Positions 42,083 through 50,934 of a stretch of 64,000 bases of DNA are shown one piece after another. Both the position numbers and the translations under genes were made by a program. The DNA is from Candidatus Thorarchaeota archaeon (lineage in GTDB: Archaea; Asgardarchaeota; Thorarchaeia; Thorarchaeales; Thorarchaeaceae). Under the pieces are notes generated by a model. That model was not told where the DNA came from. It saw nothing but the letters and a program-made list of their open reading frames with translations, and did not search any database. The DNA is taken from assembly GCA_011365025.1 (NCBI GenBank), contig RDOF01000011.1, forward strand, positions 17,058 through 81,057. The letters run 5' to 3'. Every line of letters starts with the position of its first letter. The first letter of the stretch is position 1.

Positions 42083-43420
42083 ATGGAAGAAGTGATTCAT
42101 TTCCTGGAAACGACTACTGATGAAGCCATCAAAACACTTGACAGAATCTGCCGAATTCCAACGGTTGCGGCCAAGAATCAGGGATTGGAAGAAACGGCTG
42201 ATTTCCTAATGCGGCTTCTGGATAGCATTGGCGTGAAACCCGGTTTGCATCAAACCTCTGGTGCTCCTGTTGTTACTGGACTCCTAGATGTAGGAGCTGA
42301 GAAGACGCTTCTTTTTTACGACCATTACGATGTTCAGCCTGCTGAACCTCTTGAGCTCTGGGAGACCCCACCTTTCGAGCCTAATATCCGAGATGGCCGA
42401 CTATATGCAAGAGGCGTTGCTGATAACAAGGGAGATACAATATCCCGCATCTGGACAGTAAAGGCATTTCAGGAGACCGGCACAGAACTACCGGTGAACA
42501 TCAAGTTTGTCATCGAAGGAGAAGAGGAGATTGGCAGCATTAATCTCCCCGATTACACCGCAAAGAACAAGGACTTCCTCAAGGCAGATGGAGGAATTTG
42601 GGAGTTCGGTGGCGAAGGCTATGATGGCGTGCAAGAAGCATGGTTAGGACTCAAGGGGATTTTCTACGTCCAATTGGAGGTTGAACTGCTCTCGCGAAAT
42701 GTGCATTCAAGTCTTGGGTGCGCGTTGCCTTCTGCCCCGCATGTCCTTTCTTGGGCGTTGAGCTCCTTGAAGGATAGGAATCACAGAGTTCTCATTGATG
42801 GATTCTACGATGGCATAAAGCCGTTGACTAATGCAGAGTGGGCGGCAATAGACCTGATAGACCTTCATGAGGATGATATGAAGGAGAGCTACTCTGTAAG
42901 CGAATTCTTGAATGGAATGACTGGTAAGGAATTGAAAGAAGCCTACTACAATGCACCAACGTGTACCATTTGTGGTCTCACTAGCGGCTATCAAGGCGAA
43001 GGCTCGATGACAGTACTTCCTGCAAAAGCTTCTGCGAAGGTTGACTTTCGACTTGTAGAGGGAATGAATCCAGAGGACATAAGGAGCAAACTACGGTTTC
43101 ATCTGGACCGCCATGGCTTTCCTGGCGTGAAGTTTGCATGGTATGAAGGATATCCTGCGGCAAAGACGCCGGTGGACCATCCTTTTGTTGACGTGGTTAG
43201 ACGTGCAAACGCCAAGGTCTTCGGAGATCTTAACGTTCATGTAACGAGTCCCGGCTCTGGACCACTCTATCTCTTCAAGGACCATGTACCAATGGTGTCC
43301 ATCGGTGTGAGCGATTTCAACTCAAAGGGACATTCTCCGAATGAGAGTATCAAACTCGACAACTTTGAGAAAGGGATGAAGCGCTTGACCTATGTTATCG
43401 ACGAAATGGGCAGGTCATAG
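42083..43420 (+). CDS. M20 family zinc peptidase (ArgE/DapE/dipeptidase type)
   Basis: A 445-residue di-zinc exopeptidase or deacylase. The first metal ligand is in LLFYDHYDVQP, the bridging Asp in LYARGVADNKGD, the catalytic Glu and ligand in FVIEGEEEIGS, and the dimerisation domain begins near residue 210. The final His ligand is in SKGHSPNES. The pattern YDHYDVQPxxPxxLW matches dipeptidases that cut short peptides, which would suit the adjacent peptide transporter. ATG start; single gene on the plus strand. Confidence 0.9.
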   Translation: MEEVIHFLETTTDEAIKTLDRICRIPTVAAKNQGLEETADFLMRLLDSIGVKPGLHQTSGAPVVTGLLDVGAEKTLLFYDHYDVQPAEPLELWETPPFEPNIRDGRLYARGVADNKGDTISRIWTVKAFQETGTELPVNIKFVIEGEEEIGSINLPDYTAKNKDFLKADGGIWEFGGEGYDGVQEAWLGLKGIFYVQLEVELLSRNVHSSLGCALPSAPHVLSWALSSLKDRNHRVLIDGFYDGIKPLTNAEWAAIDLIDLHEDDMKESYSVSEFLNGMTGKELKEAYYNAPTCTICGLTSGYQGEGSMTVLPAKASAKVDFRLVEGMNPEDIRSKLRFHLDRHGFPGVKFAWYEGYPAAKTPVDHPFVDVVRRANAKVFGDLNVHVTSPGSGPLYLFKDHVPMVSIGVSDFNSKGHSPNESIKLDNFEKGMKRLTYVIDEMGRS

Positions 43421-43471
43421 GAGTGCATCCTACGGCTGCCCTTCTTGCTGTTCGCCACAATGCGAGGCGTT

Positions 43472-45061
43472 CTATGGAAGCGGTGGGGAGATTGTAACAT
43501 CCTTTTCCCAGGAAACCTCGAACTCGTACTCAACCTCCACCTTCTTCTGTGGTTCGATTGCTAATTCCCATTCAATGACTCCGAGTTCCATTTTCTTGTA
43601 GGAAATTGCTGGAGGTTTGAGTTCCACTTTGATCTTCTCAGAGTTGGAGTGCGGAATCCTATCAACAACACGGACATTCACAGGCTTCTTGGCGTAGCTA
43701 GATAATTCCAACCTATACTTGTAGCCCCGTTTTCGCTTTCCGCCAACCAAGCCTGCCTTCTCAGTATCCTTCTCAACCAGCTTCTTCTCGGCCTTGACAT
43801 CATAGGCAATTCTGGTACCAAGCCTGAACTTCTCCCTCGGGGCTATAAGATGAACGGAGGTCTCGCCCAAAAAATCGCCAGCAGCAAACACCTTCACGCT
43901 GCCAGGAAGTATAACGGAATCCCCGTTTGTAATCTCGTCCTGCGCAACAACTTCTGGCATGGCATAGGCATTCCAATAGTAAAGGCGTCTGGAATCAAAG
44001 GCCTCCTCTGTGAGAGTTACTGGCTGAGGTTCTTCACCAGAAAAGAGCGTTATCTTGCCAGGTACTTCGTAGATGACGGTCCCACTTAGGGTTTCGGAGG
44101 CTGTGGCGTAGGACTGCTCCATGATTGGTTCCGGTTCATAGGCATCTTCAGCCATCTCGAAGGCCTCAGGCTCTTCATCGCGGTCGTATGCCCTGGCATC
44201 AGCCATCCCTTCAATTCCGGTTCCGAATGCTCCGGTGGTCGGATATGCCGACATAATATCAACGTAGAAAGGACTTGATTTTACGGCTTCAACAGGCCTT
44301 GCAGAAGATGTCGAAACGACCAGGCCTACATCTTTCCAATCTTCAAGGGTTTGATTTGAAACCATTGCAATCCTCTTCACTGCTGATTTCTCATCGCCAA
44401 TATCGACATCATAGGTGGGGGTCCAACCGGCGCCTCCGAGTTGGTAGGTCACATCCAGTTCAATCTTCGTGCTTTCCTTGACATCCAAAAGAACCTTCAC
44501 TAGGGTGGTTGTTTCAACCCTTCTTTCGCCTCGCACGCGGCTAATGTTGTTCTGAACAGCTTGTATCTCTGAGTTAACTCCATCAATCTCCTCCTGAAGG
44601 GCTCTGAGCTTCTTCTTTGCATCCAGTGCAATCTTGGAGGAAGCGCCGTCCATCTCCTCCAGCTGCTCCAACGATGATTCCCCTGCTGCAAACCATTTCC
44701 CAAATTCACCAGAAAACTGCCCTAGAATTGCGTTCAGGCTTGTAAGCCTAGACTGCTGATATTCGATTTTATCTTCAACTTGGCCCCTCTGTTTCTCAAG
44801 CTCCTCCAGCTTTGCAAGGAGTTCCTTTAGGTTTCCTTCAGGTTCAAAGGTAGCTGATTTTGTGGACACATCAATTCCCTTCAGTAACGCAGCTCCTCTG
44901 CCTTTAACTCTGAAACTATCGTTCTGTGCGTATTGTGATATTCCATCGATGAGAACTGTCTGCTCTCCCGCCACGAGCTCTGTCGACCCAATTCGTGTGA
45001 CTCTTGCGCCGTCTCGGAACACTGTTACGTTGGCAATCTTGGTCTTCATTTCTTTGGACAT
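43472..45061 (-). CDS. DUF4139/DUF4140 (MuiA-like) protein, copy 1
   Basis: A 529-residue protein with the DUF4140 N-terminal domain (TVFRDGARVTRIGSTEL), a long coiled coil (about residues 70-190), and the C-terminal DUF4139 beta domain (LDVTYQLGGAGWTPTYDVDIG, YWNAYAMPEVVAQDEITNG, ending VTISPPLP). Bacterial relatives are annotated as mucoidy inhibitor A family, function unclear. GGAGG eight bases before ATG 45061 fixes the start. It is the second of two tandem paralogues, 12 bases apart, in one operon. A Glu/Asp-rich loop (DRDEEPEAFEMAEDAYEPEP) interrupts the DUF4139 domain. Confidence 0.82.
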   Translation of the reverse strand: MSKEMKTKIANVTVFRDGARVTRIGSTELVAGEQTVLIDGISQYAQNDSFRVKGRGAALLKGIDVSTKSATFEPEGNLKELLAKLEELEKQRGQVEDKIEYQQSRLTSLNAILGQFSGEFGKWFAAGESSLEQLEEMDGASSKIALDAKKKLRALQEEIDGVNSEIQAVQNNISRVRGERRVETTTLVKVLLDVKESTKIELDVTYQLGGAGWTPTYDVDIGDEKSAVKRIAMVSNQTLEDWKDVGLVVSTSSARPVEAVKSSPFYVDIMSAYPTTGAFGTGIEGMADARAYDRDEEPEAFEMAEDAYEPEPIMEQSYATASETLSGTVIYEVPGKITLFSGEEPQPVTLTEEAFDSRRLYYWNAYAMPEVVAQDEITNGDSVILPGSVKVFAAGDFLGETSVHLIAPREKFRLGTRIAYDVKAEKKLVEKDTEKAGLVGGKRKRGYKYRLELSSYAKKPVNVRVVDRIPHSNSEKIKVELKPPAISYKKMELGVIEWELAIEPQKKVEVEYEFEVSWEKDVTISPPLP

Positions 45062-45073
45062 TCTGTTTGCCTC

Positions 45074-46639
45074 CTACGGAAGTGGTGGTGAAATCACTGT
45101 GTTGCGGTCCCATTGGACTTCGTATTCGTATTCAATCTGCTTCTTGGCCTTAGGTTCCAAATCAAATAGCCATTCCATTACGCCCAGTTCATGCTTCTCT
45201 GCCCCAATCTTCTCCCAATCAATCTTGACTTCTATGGAGGGGTTCAAGCTATGGGGTATCCTGTCCACAACATGCATTTTCGCCGACCTCTTTGAAAAGC
45301 TCTCAATTTCCAACCGATACTTGTATGACCTGCGGAGCTTGGCCCGGGTGATTCCTGCTTTCTCCGCCTCGCGGTCTACCATTTTCTTGGTTGCCTTCAA
45401 GTCATAGGCCGTTCTTGTGCCCAGTTTGAATTTCTCCCTGGGCGAAACTAAATCAACGGTAGTCTTCCCAATGAAATCCCCTTCCGAATAAACAGCTGCT
45501 TTCCCAGGAAGGAGTACTGTATCAGCGTTTGTTATTTCATCCTGCGCCACAACTTCTGACATTCCATCAGTGTACCAGTAGTGGATTGTTGTTGACTCGA
45601 AGTCCTCCTCGATCAGTGTCACAGGATGACGTTCATTGTCAAAGGGAATAGTCACTGGCTTTGGAAGCTCATAGACAGATATGCCCGATACCGATTCTGA
45701 GGCTTCTGCGAATTCTTCTTCCATCTCAGGCGGCGGAGGCGGTGCCCCTGGTGCCATTGATGGTACGGCCATAGGCTTTGCAGCTTCTTTTACCATCCTG
45801 CCCATACTCCTACTCCTTTCCGCACGTACAGGTCGTGGGACATAAACTGAGATGATGAATGGTGAGCCCTCGATTGCCTGAACTGGTTGAGCAGTGGCAG
45901 TTGAAACAACTAACTTGACCTTATTCCACGCTTCTCTTGTTCTATTCGATATCATAGCGATCCTTCTGACAATAGCCTTTCCGGGCGGCACATCAATGTC
46001 ATAAGTCGGGCTCCAATTTGCACTTCCAACTTGGTAGGTAATATCAAGCTCAAGAGCGGCTTTCTGCTTGGCTTCCACCGAGATCTCCACTTCATAGTAG
46101 GTTTCTGTTCGTCGCGTTCCCTCAATTTTGCCAATGTTCTGCCTGGTGGCCTGAAGCTGCTCCTCAATCTCTTCGAGCTTCTCCTGAAGCTTTCGCAGCT
46201 TCGTCTTGGCATTCGCATGCATTTTCTCTGTCTTGGCATCGAGCGCTGAGAGCTGCTCCATGTTGGCTTCCTTCGCCGCATAGAGCATGCCGAAGTGCCC
46301 TGAAAAATCTGCCATAACTCCTCCAATTACCTCGAGCTTGTTCTGCTCCAATTCAATCTCATCGTTTACACCCTTGTGCTCGCGTTCTAGCTTCTTGAGC
46401 TCCTCGTAAAGCGGTTTGAGGTCATCTTTGGGTTCAAAGACGCGATGGGTTCTTCTCACATCAATCTTGGAAAGAGTTGCTGGTCCTCTTCCTTTTACTC
46501 GGAAGCTGTCCTCCTGTGCATAACTTGTTATCCCAGTAACAACAACTCTCTGTGGACCCGTGTCCAGGCTTGTCTTTCCGGATCGTGTGACTCTGGCTCC
46601 ATCACGAAAGACAGCAACTGCTGTGATGTCGGTTTTCAT
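45074..46639 (-). CDS. DUF4139/DUF4140 (MuiA-like) protein, copy 2
   Basis: A 521-residue paralogue of the preceding protein with the same order: AVFRDGARVTRSGKTSL, coiled coil (about 75-190), LDITYQVGSANWSPTYDIDVP, YWYTDGMSEVVAQDEITNAD, and final VISPPLP. Its interrupting loop differs: a Pro-rich stretch (MAPGAPPPPPEME). The ATG at 46639 is preferred over a TTG at 46648. Co-transcribed with copy 1; they could form a heteromer through their coiled coils. No signal peptide is seen, so they are probably cytoplasmic. Confidence 0.82.
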   Translation of the reverse strand: MKTDITAVAVFRDGARVTRSGKTSLDTGPQRVVVTGITSYAQEDSFRVKGRGPATLSKIDVRRTHRVFEPKDDLKPLYEELKKLEREHKGVNDEIELEQNKLEVIGGVMADFSGHFGMLYAAKEANMEQLSALDAKTEKMHANAKTKLRKLQEKLEEIEEQLQATRQNIGKIEGTRRTETYYEVEISVEAKQKAALELDITYQVGSANWSPTYDIDVPPGKAIVRRIAMISNRTREAWNKVKLVVSTATAQPVQAIEGSPFIISVYVPRPVRAERSRSMGRMVKEAAKPMAVPSMAPGAPPPPPEMEEEFAEASESVSGISVYELPKPVTIPFDNERHPVTLIEEDFESTTIHYWYTDGMSEVVAQDEITNADTVLLPGKAAVYSEGDFIGKTTVDLVSPREKFKLGTRTAYDLKATKKMVDREAEKAGITRAKLRRSYKYRLEIESFSKRSAKMHVVDRIPHSLNPSIEVKIDWEKIGAEKHELGVMEWLFDLEPKAKKQIEYEYEVQWDRNTVISPPLP

Positions 46640-46709
46640 CTCATTCAAGGAATATCTCCCACGTCAGCGGGCACATTTTCCCATTTATCCTTTGAGTAGC
46701 TTGTGGGCA

Positions 46710-47264
46710 CTATTGGCCCTTTGACTGGACTCTGGATGGTGAGCCGGCAAGTATTGCGAAGATAATGAGTACTATGAAACTCAGGAACATAAAGACCCAC
46801 TTCATCCACGTTGCGAAGCTTGCAAGCGCAATTATCAGTTCAGAGAGGTTTGGAAAGGCCGCAATTTGCGATGCTATGAGCACATTCTCAAGGTAGTCAA
46901 AAGCCGCTCCAATTATGGGGAGAAAGAATAGGATTTTCCCTGGCTTCCTCTCCTTTGCAATTGCAGGGGCGATATAGATCAGAAGCAAGGTGATCGTAAG
47001 TGAGTACATCAGGGGAAATATCATATCCACAACTTGGAGGATGCTGTAAAGTGCGAGTCCATCGCTGCCAAGAGCGGTGAAGAGCTCTTGTGCGTCTGAG
47101 AATGTGTAGGCGATTCGGAGATCTAAAATTGTCAATCCTCCCGATACTGATTGAATTGCCGGACTAAAGCCCACGCCCAATATTCCCAATAGAGTCAGCG
47201 TGAATAGGAGGTTACTCAAGATGTTTCTTCTAGTAGCCAGGCTAGCAAGCTTATCATAGCACAT
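46710..47264 (-). CDS. Four- to five-helix membrane protein of unknown function
   Basis: A 184-residue protein with hydrophobic segments at about 17-38, 78-102, 108-130 and 150-172. No family recognised. ATG 47264 is used. It precedes the DUF4139 pair on the same strand by about 70 bases and could share their transcript. It ends with a short basic tail. Confidence 0.58.
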   Translation of the reverse strand: MCYDKLASLATRRNILSNLLFTLTLLGILGVGFSPAIQSVSGGLTILDLRIAYTFSDAQELFTALGSDGLALYSILQVVDMIFPLMYSLTITLLLIYIAPAIAKERKPGKILFFLPIIGAAFDYLENVLIASQIAAFPNLSELIIALASFATWMKWVFMFLSFIVLIIFAILAGSPSRVQSKGQ

Positions 47265-47660
47265 TTCCTTCCTGCCTCCAGCGGAGTCTTCAAAACACCA
47301 CTATTTGATTATTGGTGAAACCAGAATTTTCCACTAATCAACAGGGGTTGCACCCTTCGCCTCTTAAAGCCATACCTTCCTAATGGGTCTCTTCATCGCT
47401 TTTTGACAAGCTTTCTTTTCTTTCCCCAATCTACTCTGGACAGTATTGGCAATGCAAGGTTATCGTTGTACGAGTGGTATTCATTGCTGAAGGTGGTTAA
47501 CTAGCAATGATTACTCCGCGAATACCGGTACGACCTGAACCTTGGATACTCCCTTCACTATCTCTTTGATAAACACCAATCTGCAAAAACTGGGATTCCG
47601 AGCCGAATGTCTACCATCCTATTGGTTTTCTTTCGGCTCCGCCCTCTGCAATTCTTCTTG
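47265..47660. other. Intergenic gap, nothing recognised
   Basis: About 400 bases between two minus-strand genes. The only structure noticed is CATTGCT/AGCAATG (7-bp arms, 14-base loop) near 47482-47509. No reading frame with a plausible start and length, RNA gene or promoter could be supported. Confidence 0.4.
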
Positions 47661-47945
47661 TCATACGAATAAGTAGCCGACGACCTCAGTCTTGTTTATT
47701 CCGACCTCGAAAATCTGCCTTCTGATGGGATCATCAACATAATTCCATAACTCGACGTGGGAACGAATTGTTGCGCTAACCGTGATATCTCCATATTTCT
47801 CCACTATCAAGAGCCGCGCATCGATTCCGTTATCATTTAAGACCATGACTGACTTTACTGCTTCCTGTATCTCCTTCCAGCCTACAGCTGTTGGACCTGG
47901 TCCTGGTTCGGACTCCTCTTGGCGGCGTGCTTGATCTCTGCTCAT
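47661..47945 (-). CDS. Small hypothetical protein
   Basis: A 94-residue soluble protein: a charged, Pro/Gly-rich N-terminus (about 20 residues), then an alpha/beta domain (GWKEIQEAVKSVMVLNDNG, DARLLIVEKYGDITVSATI, ending VEVG-like strand and GYLFV). The clean domain after a disordered start supports a real gene. ATG start at 47945. No function proposed. Confidence 0.5.
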   Translation of the reverse strand: MSRDQARRQEESEPGPGPTAVGWKEIQEAVKSVMVLNDNGIDARLLIVEKYGDITVSATIRSHVELWNYVDDPIRRQIFEVGINKTEVVGYLFV

Positions 47946-48094
47946 AGCGCTCTAATGAGAATTCATTCTGAATTGAGATAACAGGTTCTCTCATTATTGC
48001 CGAGTAATGCTTCAAAAGTCGGTACTAGTGAGTATGATTTTCTCGTTAATTAGGTCTCTTTTGCAAAGAACCTTGTCTGGCAGAAAGAAATCAG

Positions 48095-48127
48095 TGAAGG
48101 CGGGGCATGGCAGCACCCGCCTCCTTC
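48095..48127 (-). terminator. Hairpin after rubredoxin
   Basis: GAAGGCGGGG (48096-48105) pairs with CCCGCCTCCTTC (48116-48127) with a small bulge; on the minus strand it lies 14 bases after the rubredoxin stop, followed by ACTGATTTCTTTC. Probable terminator. Confidence 0.6.
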
Positions 48128-48140
48128 AGAGTTGTTAAGT

Positions 48141-48299
48141 CTACAACTCCTGGAAGTCCTCTTTGCTAGCTCCGCACATGGGGCATACCCAGTCTTCTGG
48201 GAGATCGGCGAACTTGGTTCCAGCAGCGATTCCGCCATCCGGGTCACCAACATCCTCGTCGTATACCCATCCACAGACTAGACATTCATACTTGGCCAT
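48141..48299 (-). CDS. Rubredoxin
   Basis: A 52-residue one-electron carrier with a single Fe(Cys)4 centre. The two cysteine knuckles [13 protein letters not shown] (residues 4-16) and [13 protein letters not shown] (37-49) and the central DLPEDWVCP are diagnostic. The protein starts at ATG 48299 behind AGGAG nine bases upstream. Rubredoxins pass electrons to superoxide reductase, rubrerythrin or flavoproteins in anaerobes; no such partner is beside it here. The neighbouring DUF362 ferredoxins are too far away to infer a link. Confidence 0.97.
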   Translation of the reverse strand: MAKYECLVCGWVYDEDVGDPDGGIAAGTKFADLPEDWVCPMCGASKEDFQEL

Positions 48300-48372
48300 G
48301 TTGTCTTTCTCCTAAATTCGTATCATGGTCAAGAGACCGTTATACCTGCCGTCAGAGCTGTGAATCCGATAA

Positions 48373-48388
48373 AAGCCTTCGCTTTTGC
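48373..48388 (-). terminator. Short hairpin at the end of the acidic-tail membrane gene
   Basis: AAAAGC-CTTC-GCTTTT (48373-48388), a 6-bp stem directly beyond the stop of the gene at 48390; on the minus strand it ends with a short T-run. Weak candidate terminator. Confidence 0.45.
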
Positions 48389-48389
48389 C

Positions 48390-49679
48390 TTATTCAGGTT
48401 CGTCCTCAAGAGGGTAATCCTCATCTGACAGGTCTGCGTCGGCTTCCTCGGGCTCAACTTCCTCCTCAAGGGGATACTCCTCATCGTATTCTTGGTCAAG
48501 GTCTTCTTCAGAAGGTTCCAGCATTTGCTCACCCGGTGGTTCTTCCTCTTCCTCTTCCGCAGTCTCCTCTTCCACTATGAGAAGGTCTTCCGGAATCTCC
48601 GGGGCTTCAAGGACCTTTCCTGCCCGTCGGAGATATAGCAACTCCATAATCAGGACAACGAAGGGAAAGAGTACGAGTTTGATGAAATCAGGAAGCGCCC
48701 CCAGTGCTGGATTGGAAATGCCCGGTAAGTTGGCTAGGGTCTCCAGTTCAGCCTCAATGAACATGTATCCGGATGCAAGGAAGAAGGTGAGAGTGGCAGC
48801 AAACTCTTTTGAAATCTTCAACCTAGTGTCTAGATCGGCTCGTGATGCAAGAGTAAGTCCCACGGAACTCATCGCATACAGAAGGAAGAACACAGATACT
48901 CCCAGATCAATTAGAAGGGAAAACGGGTCCCACGCCCCAGTATCCACCTTGAGCACGTTGTACATGAAATAGGCAACATAAAGGGCCACGAAGATACCTA
49001 GAATTGCCACGCTATCTCCAGTTTGCTTGTTCCTCTCACGAACAATAATTAATCCGTTCAGAAAATTAAAGCCGGAGGCAAGAACTGCCCCAACAATGGC
49101 AGCACCGATTAGAATTAGGTTTTCAGGGGCAAGCACCACTGGATTGATGATGATCAATGCAATTAGAGCCGCCCAAATTATGAAGTAGGCAACTATGTTC
49201 AAACTGCCAAAGAACACTGTCGTGAGCTTTGACCTTTTCTTCACATCAACAACTTCTGAATATTGCAGAGCTGAACGTGATGAAAGATAGGCCTGAAGGA
49301 CAATCCAGCCAAGAAAGGCTACTCCTATGAATAGGAAGACAAGAATTCCAATTGCCATGATCCAAAGCATGGCATAGACGATGACGCTTACGATAATCCA
49401 GGGAATGAATAATATCCCCGAGCGCTTGTATGATTCATCACTAGCAATGAACCGATGCAGTCCAATAATCGATACAAATGCGGTCAACAAGAAGAATGTC
49501 GGAAAGATTCCTCCCAGCAGGGTGATGATGCCAGTCGTTGGAATCCACCGGCCAATTTCTCTGAAGAATACAATAAAGGCAGTGCCCAAAAGAAAAATGG
49601 CAGTGAGCCATCTCAATCTCTTCTGTTCAAGAAATAGCTGAATTCCTTTAATGAATCTTGAAACAACTGGTATATCCAC
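48390..49679 (-). CDS. Polytopic membrane protein with a long acidic tail
   Basis: A 429-residue protein with about nine to ten hydrophobic helices up to residue 345 and a C-terminal tail of about 80 residues that is nearly half Glu and Asp, with repeated EEYPLEEE/DEDYPLEDE units. No transporter signature recognised. ATG start at 49679. The tail is expected to be cytoplasmic, disordered, and able to bind basic partners or cations. Single gene, followed by rubredoxin downstream on the same strand. Confidence 0.6.
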   Translation of the reverse strand: MDIPVVSRFIKGIQLFLEQKRLRWLTAIFLLGTAFIVFFREIGRWIPTTGIITLLGGIFPTFFLLTAFVSIIGLHRFIASDESYKRSGILFIPWIIVSVIVYAMLWIMAIGILVFLFIGVAFLGWIVLQAYLSSRSALQYSEVVDVKKRSKLTTVFFGSLNIVAYFIIWAALIALIIINPVVLAPENLILIGAAIVGAVLASGFNFLNGLIIVRERNKQTGDSVAILGIFVALYVAYFMYNVLKVDTGAWDPFSLLIDLGVSVFFLLYAMSSVGLTLASRADLDTRLKISKEFAATLTFFLASGYMFIEAELETLANLPGISNPALGALPDFIKLVLFPFVVLIMELLYLRRAGKVLEAPEIPEDLLIVEEETAEEEEEEPPGEQMLEPSEEDLDQEYDEEYPLEEEVEPEEADADLSDEDYPLEDEPE

Positions 49680-49721
49680 TATCTATTCCTCCTCAAACTG
49701 TGTTAGTTCGTGAAACTCTTC

Positions 49722-50189
49722 CTATTTATTCTTAAGCACGTGGAGAATCTCTGCCTCCATAGTCGTCTTTACCCTTGGCTTCTCGATTATTGTACCAATT
49801 CTTTCTCCTTTGCTGTCGAAGATTTCAATCCAGGGTATTGCCGTTGCACCCCATTCGTTAATCTCAGGCGGCGAAGGCGGGACCGCCCATTTGTGATTTG
49901 GGTCCAATGGAGCTGTTTTGATTTGGCCAAAGATGCAGACCTTGAGGCCAATCTTTTCTTCAAGAAGCATGAAGACAGGGAGAGCTTCCTTGCAGTCCTT
50001 GCACCACGCGGCACTGAAGACCACAAAGGTCACGTCTTCTATTAGCGGCTTGAGTTCATCAACGGCGCTGCTATCTAGGGAATATGCATCATACTTCTCC
50101 TGAACAGTGTCCTTAGCCTTCTCCTCTAGGCTTTCGAAGTATTCGCGCGCAGTTACTGCTCTATCACAGATATCTTTCAAGTCGACCAT
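49722..50189 (-). CDS. Thioredoxin-fold protein
   Basis: A 155-residue protein. A helical N-terminal segment (about 1-45) leads to the thioredoxin core: FVVFSAAWCKDCKEALPVF with active-site CKDC, and the cis-Pro region GATAIPWIEIFDSKGE. The replaced CGPC suggests a different redox potential or a disulphide reductase on a specific partner. The frame extends upstream to 50240, but ATG 50189 is chosen because it starts a normal-length protein. The cytoplasmic setting is likely as no signal peptide is present. Divergent from the GTPase gene. Confidence 0.8.
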   Translation of the reverse strand: MVDLKDICDRAVTAREYFESLEEKAKDTVQEKYDAYSLDSSAVDELKPLIEDVTFVVFSAAWCKDCKEALPVFMLLEEKIGLKVCIFGQIKTAPLDPNHKWAVPPSPPEINEWGATAIPWIEIFDSKGERIGTIIEKPRVKTTMEAEILHVLKNK

Positions 50190-50324
50190 TATGGTTCTCA
50201 GGTTGTTTCTGTGGCTTCTAAAAACCTTCTGTATTGACACAACTATGCGATGGATTGATTAATTAAGATTGAATAGACTGATTTCCAAGAAGCAAGTATC
50301 ATCTATCTTTCATGAATCTGGGGT

Positions 50325-50870
50325 GTGCAATTCCTGGCCGCTGAGGTGTACAAAACAATCGTACTTGGTCCACCTAATGTTGGAAAGAGCTCTCTCATCC
50401 GGCGTTTCAGCATAGGTGAGTTCAGCGATTCATATCGTGCCACTGTTGGAGTCGACATGAACGCAACCACGCTGGACTTTCCAGGAGGGAGAGTCATCCT
50501 CACGGTTGTGGACATTGGCGGACAAGAGACCTTCTCTGCACTCAGAGGTAGATTCTTTGCCGGCGCGCACCACATGATACTTGTTTTTGATAAGACCAAG
50601 AGATCAACCTTCGATGTGATTCCGGAGTGGTATGACAAACTAACTGGGCAATTCGACATAGCTGGCCACCGATTTCTTAACGGTTCTCTTGTGGGGAATA
50701 AAGCCGACATGGAAGGAGAAGCGGAGGTTACAACAAAGGAAGCTGAGCGTCTTGCCAATGTACTTACGCTCAAATACTTCGACACCTCGGCCAAGACTGG
50801 TCAGAATGTTGCAGAGCTCTTTCTTCATGCTGCGGAATCTTCTCGTCAGTTTGCAAAGCGCTCACAATAG
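50325..50870 (+). CDS. Ras/Rab-like small GTPase
   Basis: A 181-residue small GTPase. All G motifs are present: G1 GPPNVGKSS (15-23), G2 Thr-40 in RATVGVD, G3 DIGGQE (63-68), G4 NKAD (125-128), G5 TSAK (154-157). The DIGGQE form resembles Arf and Rab-like Asgard proteins. Switch II keeps the catalytic Gln. There is no C-terminal Cys for lipid attachment. The GTG at 50325 is used; a GTG at 50346 is possible. It stands upstream of the M48 protease gene. Eukaryote-like GTPases of this type are abundant in Asgard archaea. Its regulator might be the longin-like protein at 19697. Confidence 0.92.
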   Translation: MQFLAAEVYKTIVLGPPNVGKSSLIRRFSIGEFSDSYRATVGVDMNATTLDFPGGRVILTVVDIGGQETFSALRGRFFAGAHHMILVFDKTKRSTFDVIPEWYDKLTGQFDIAGHRFLNGSLVGNKADMEGEAEVTTKEAERLANVLTLKYFDTSAKTGQNVAELFLHAAESSRQFAKRSQ

Positions 50871-50934
50871 CCTTCACTGATTCTGTGGACAGAGTTAAAA
50901 CGATGAACAGCCTCCCATTGATAGAACAAGAACG

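Noticed and set aside
50325..50870. Small GTPase as a target for the M48 protease through a CaaX box
   Set aside because: The GTPase ends in FAKRSQ with no Cys, so prenylation-type processing is not supported.
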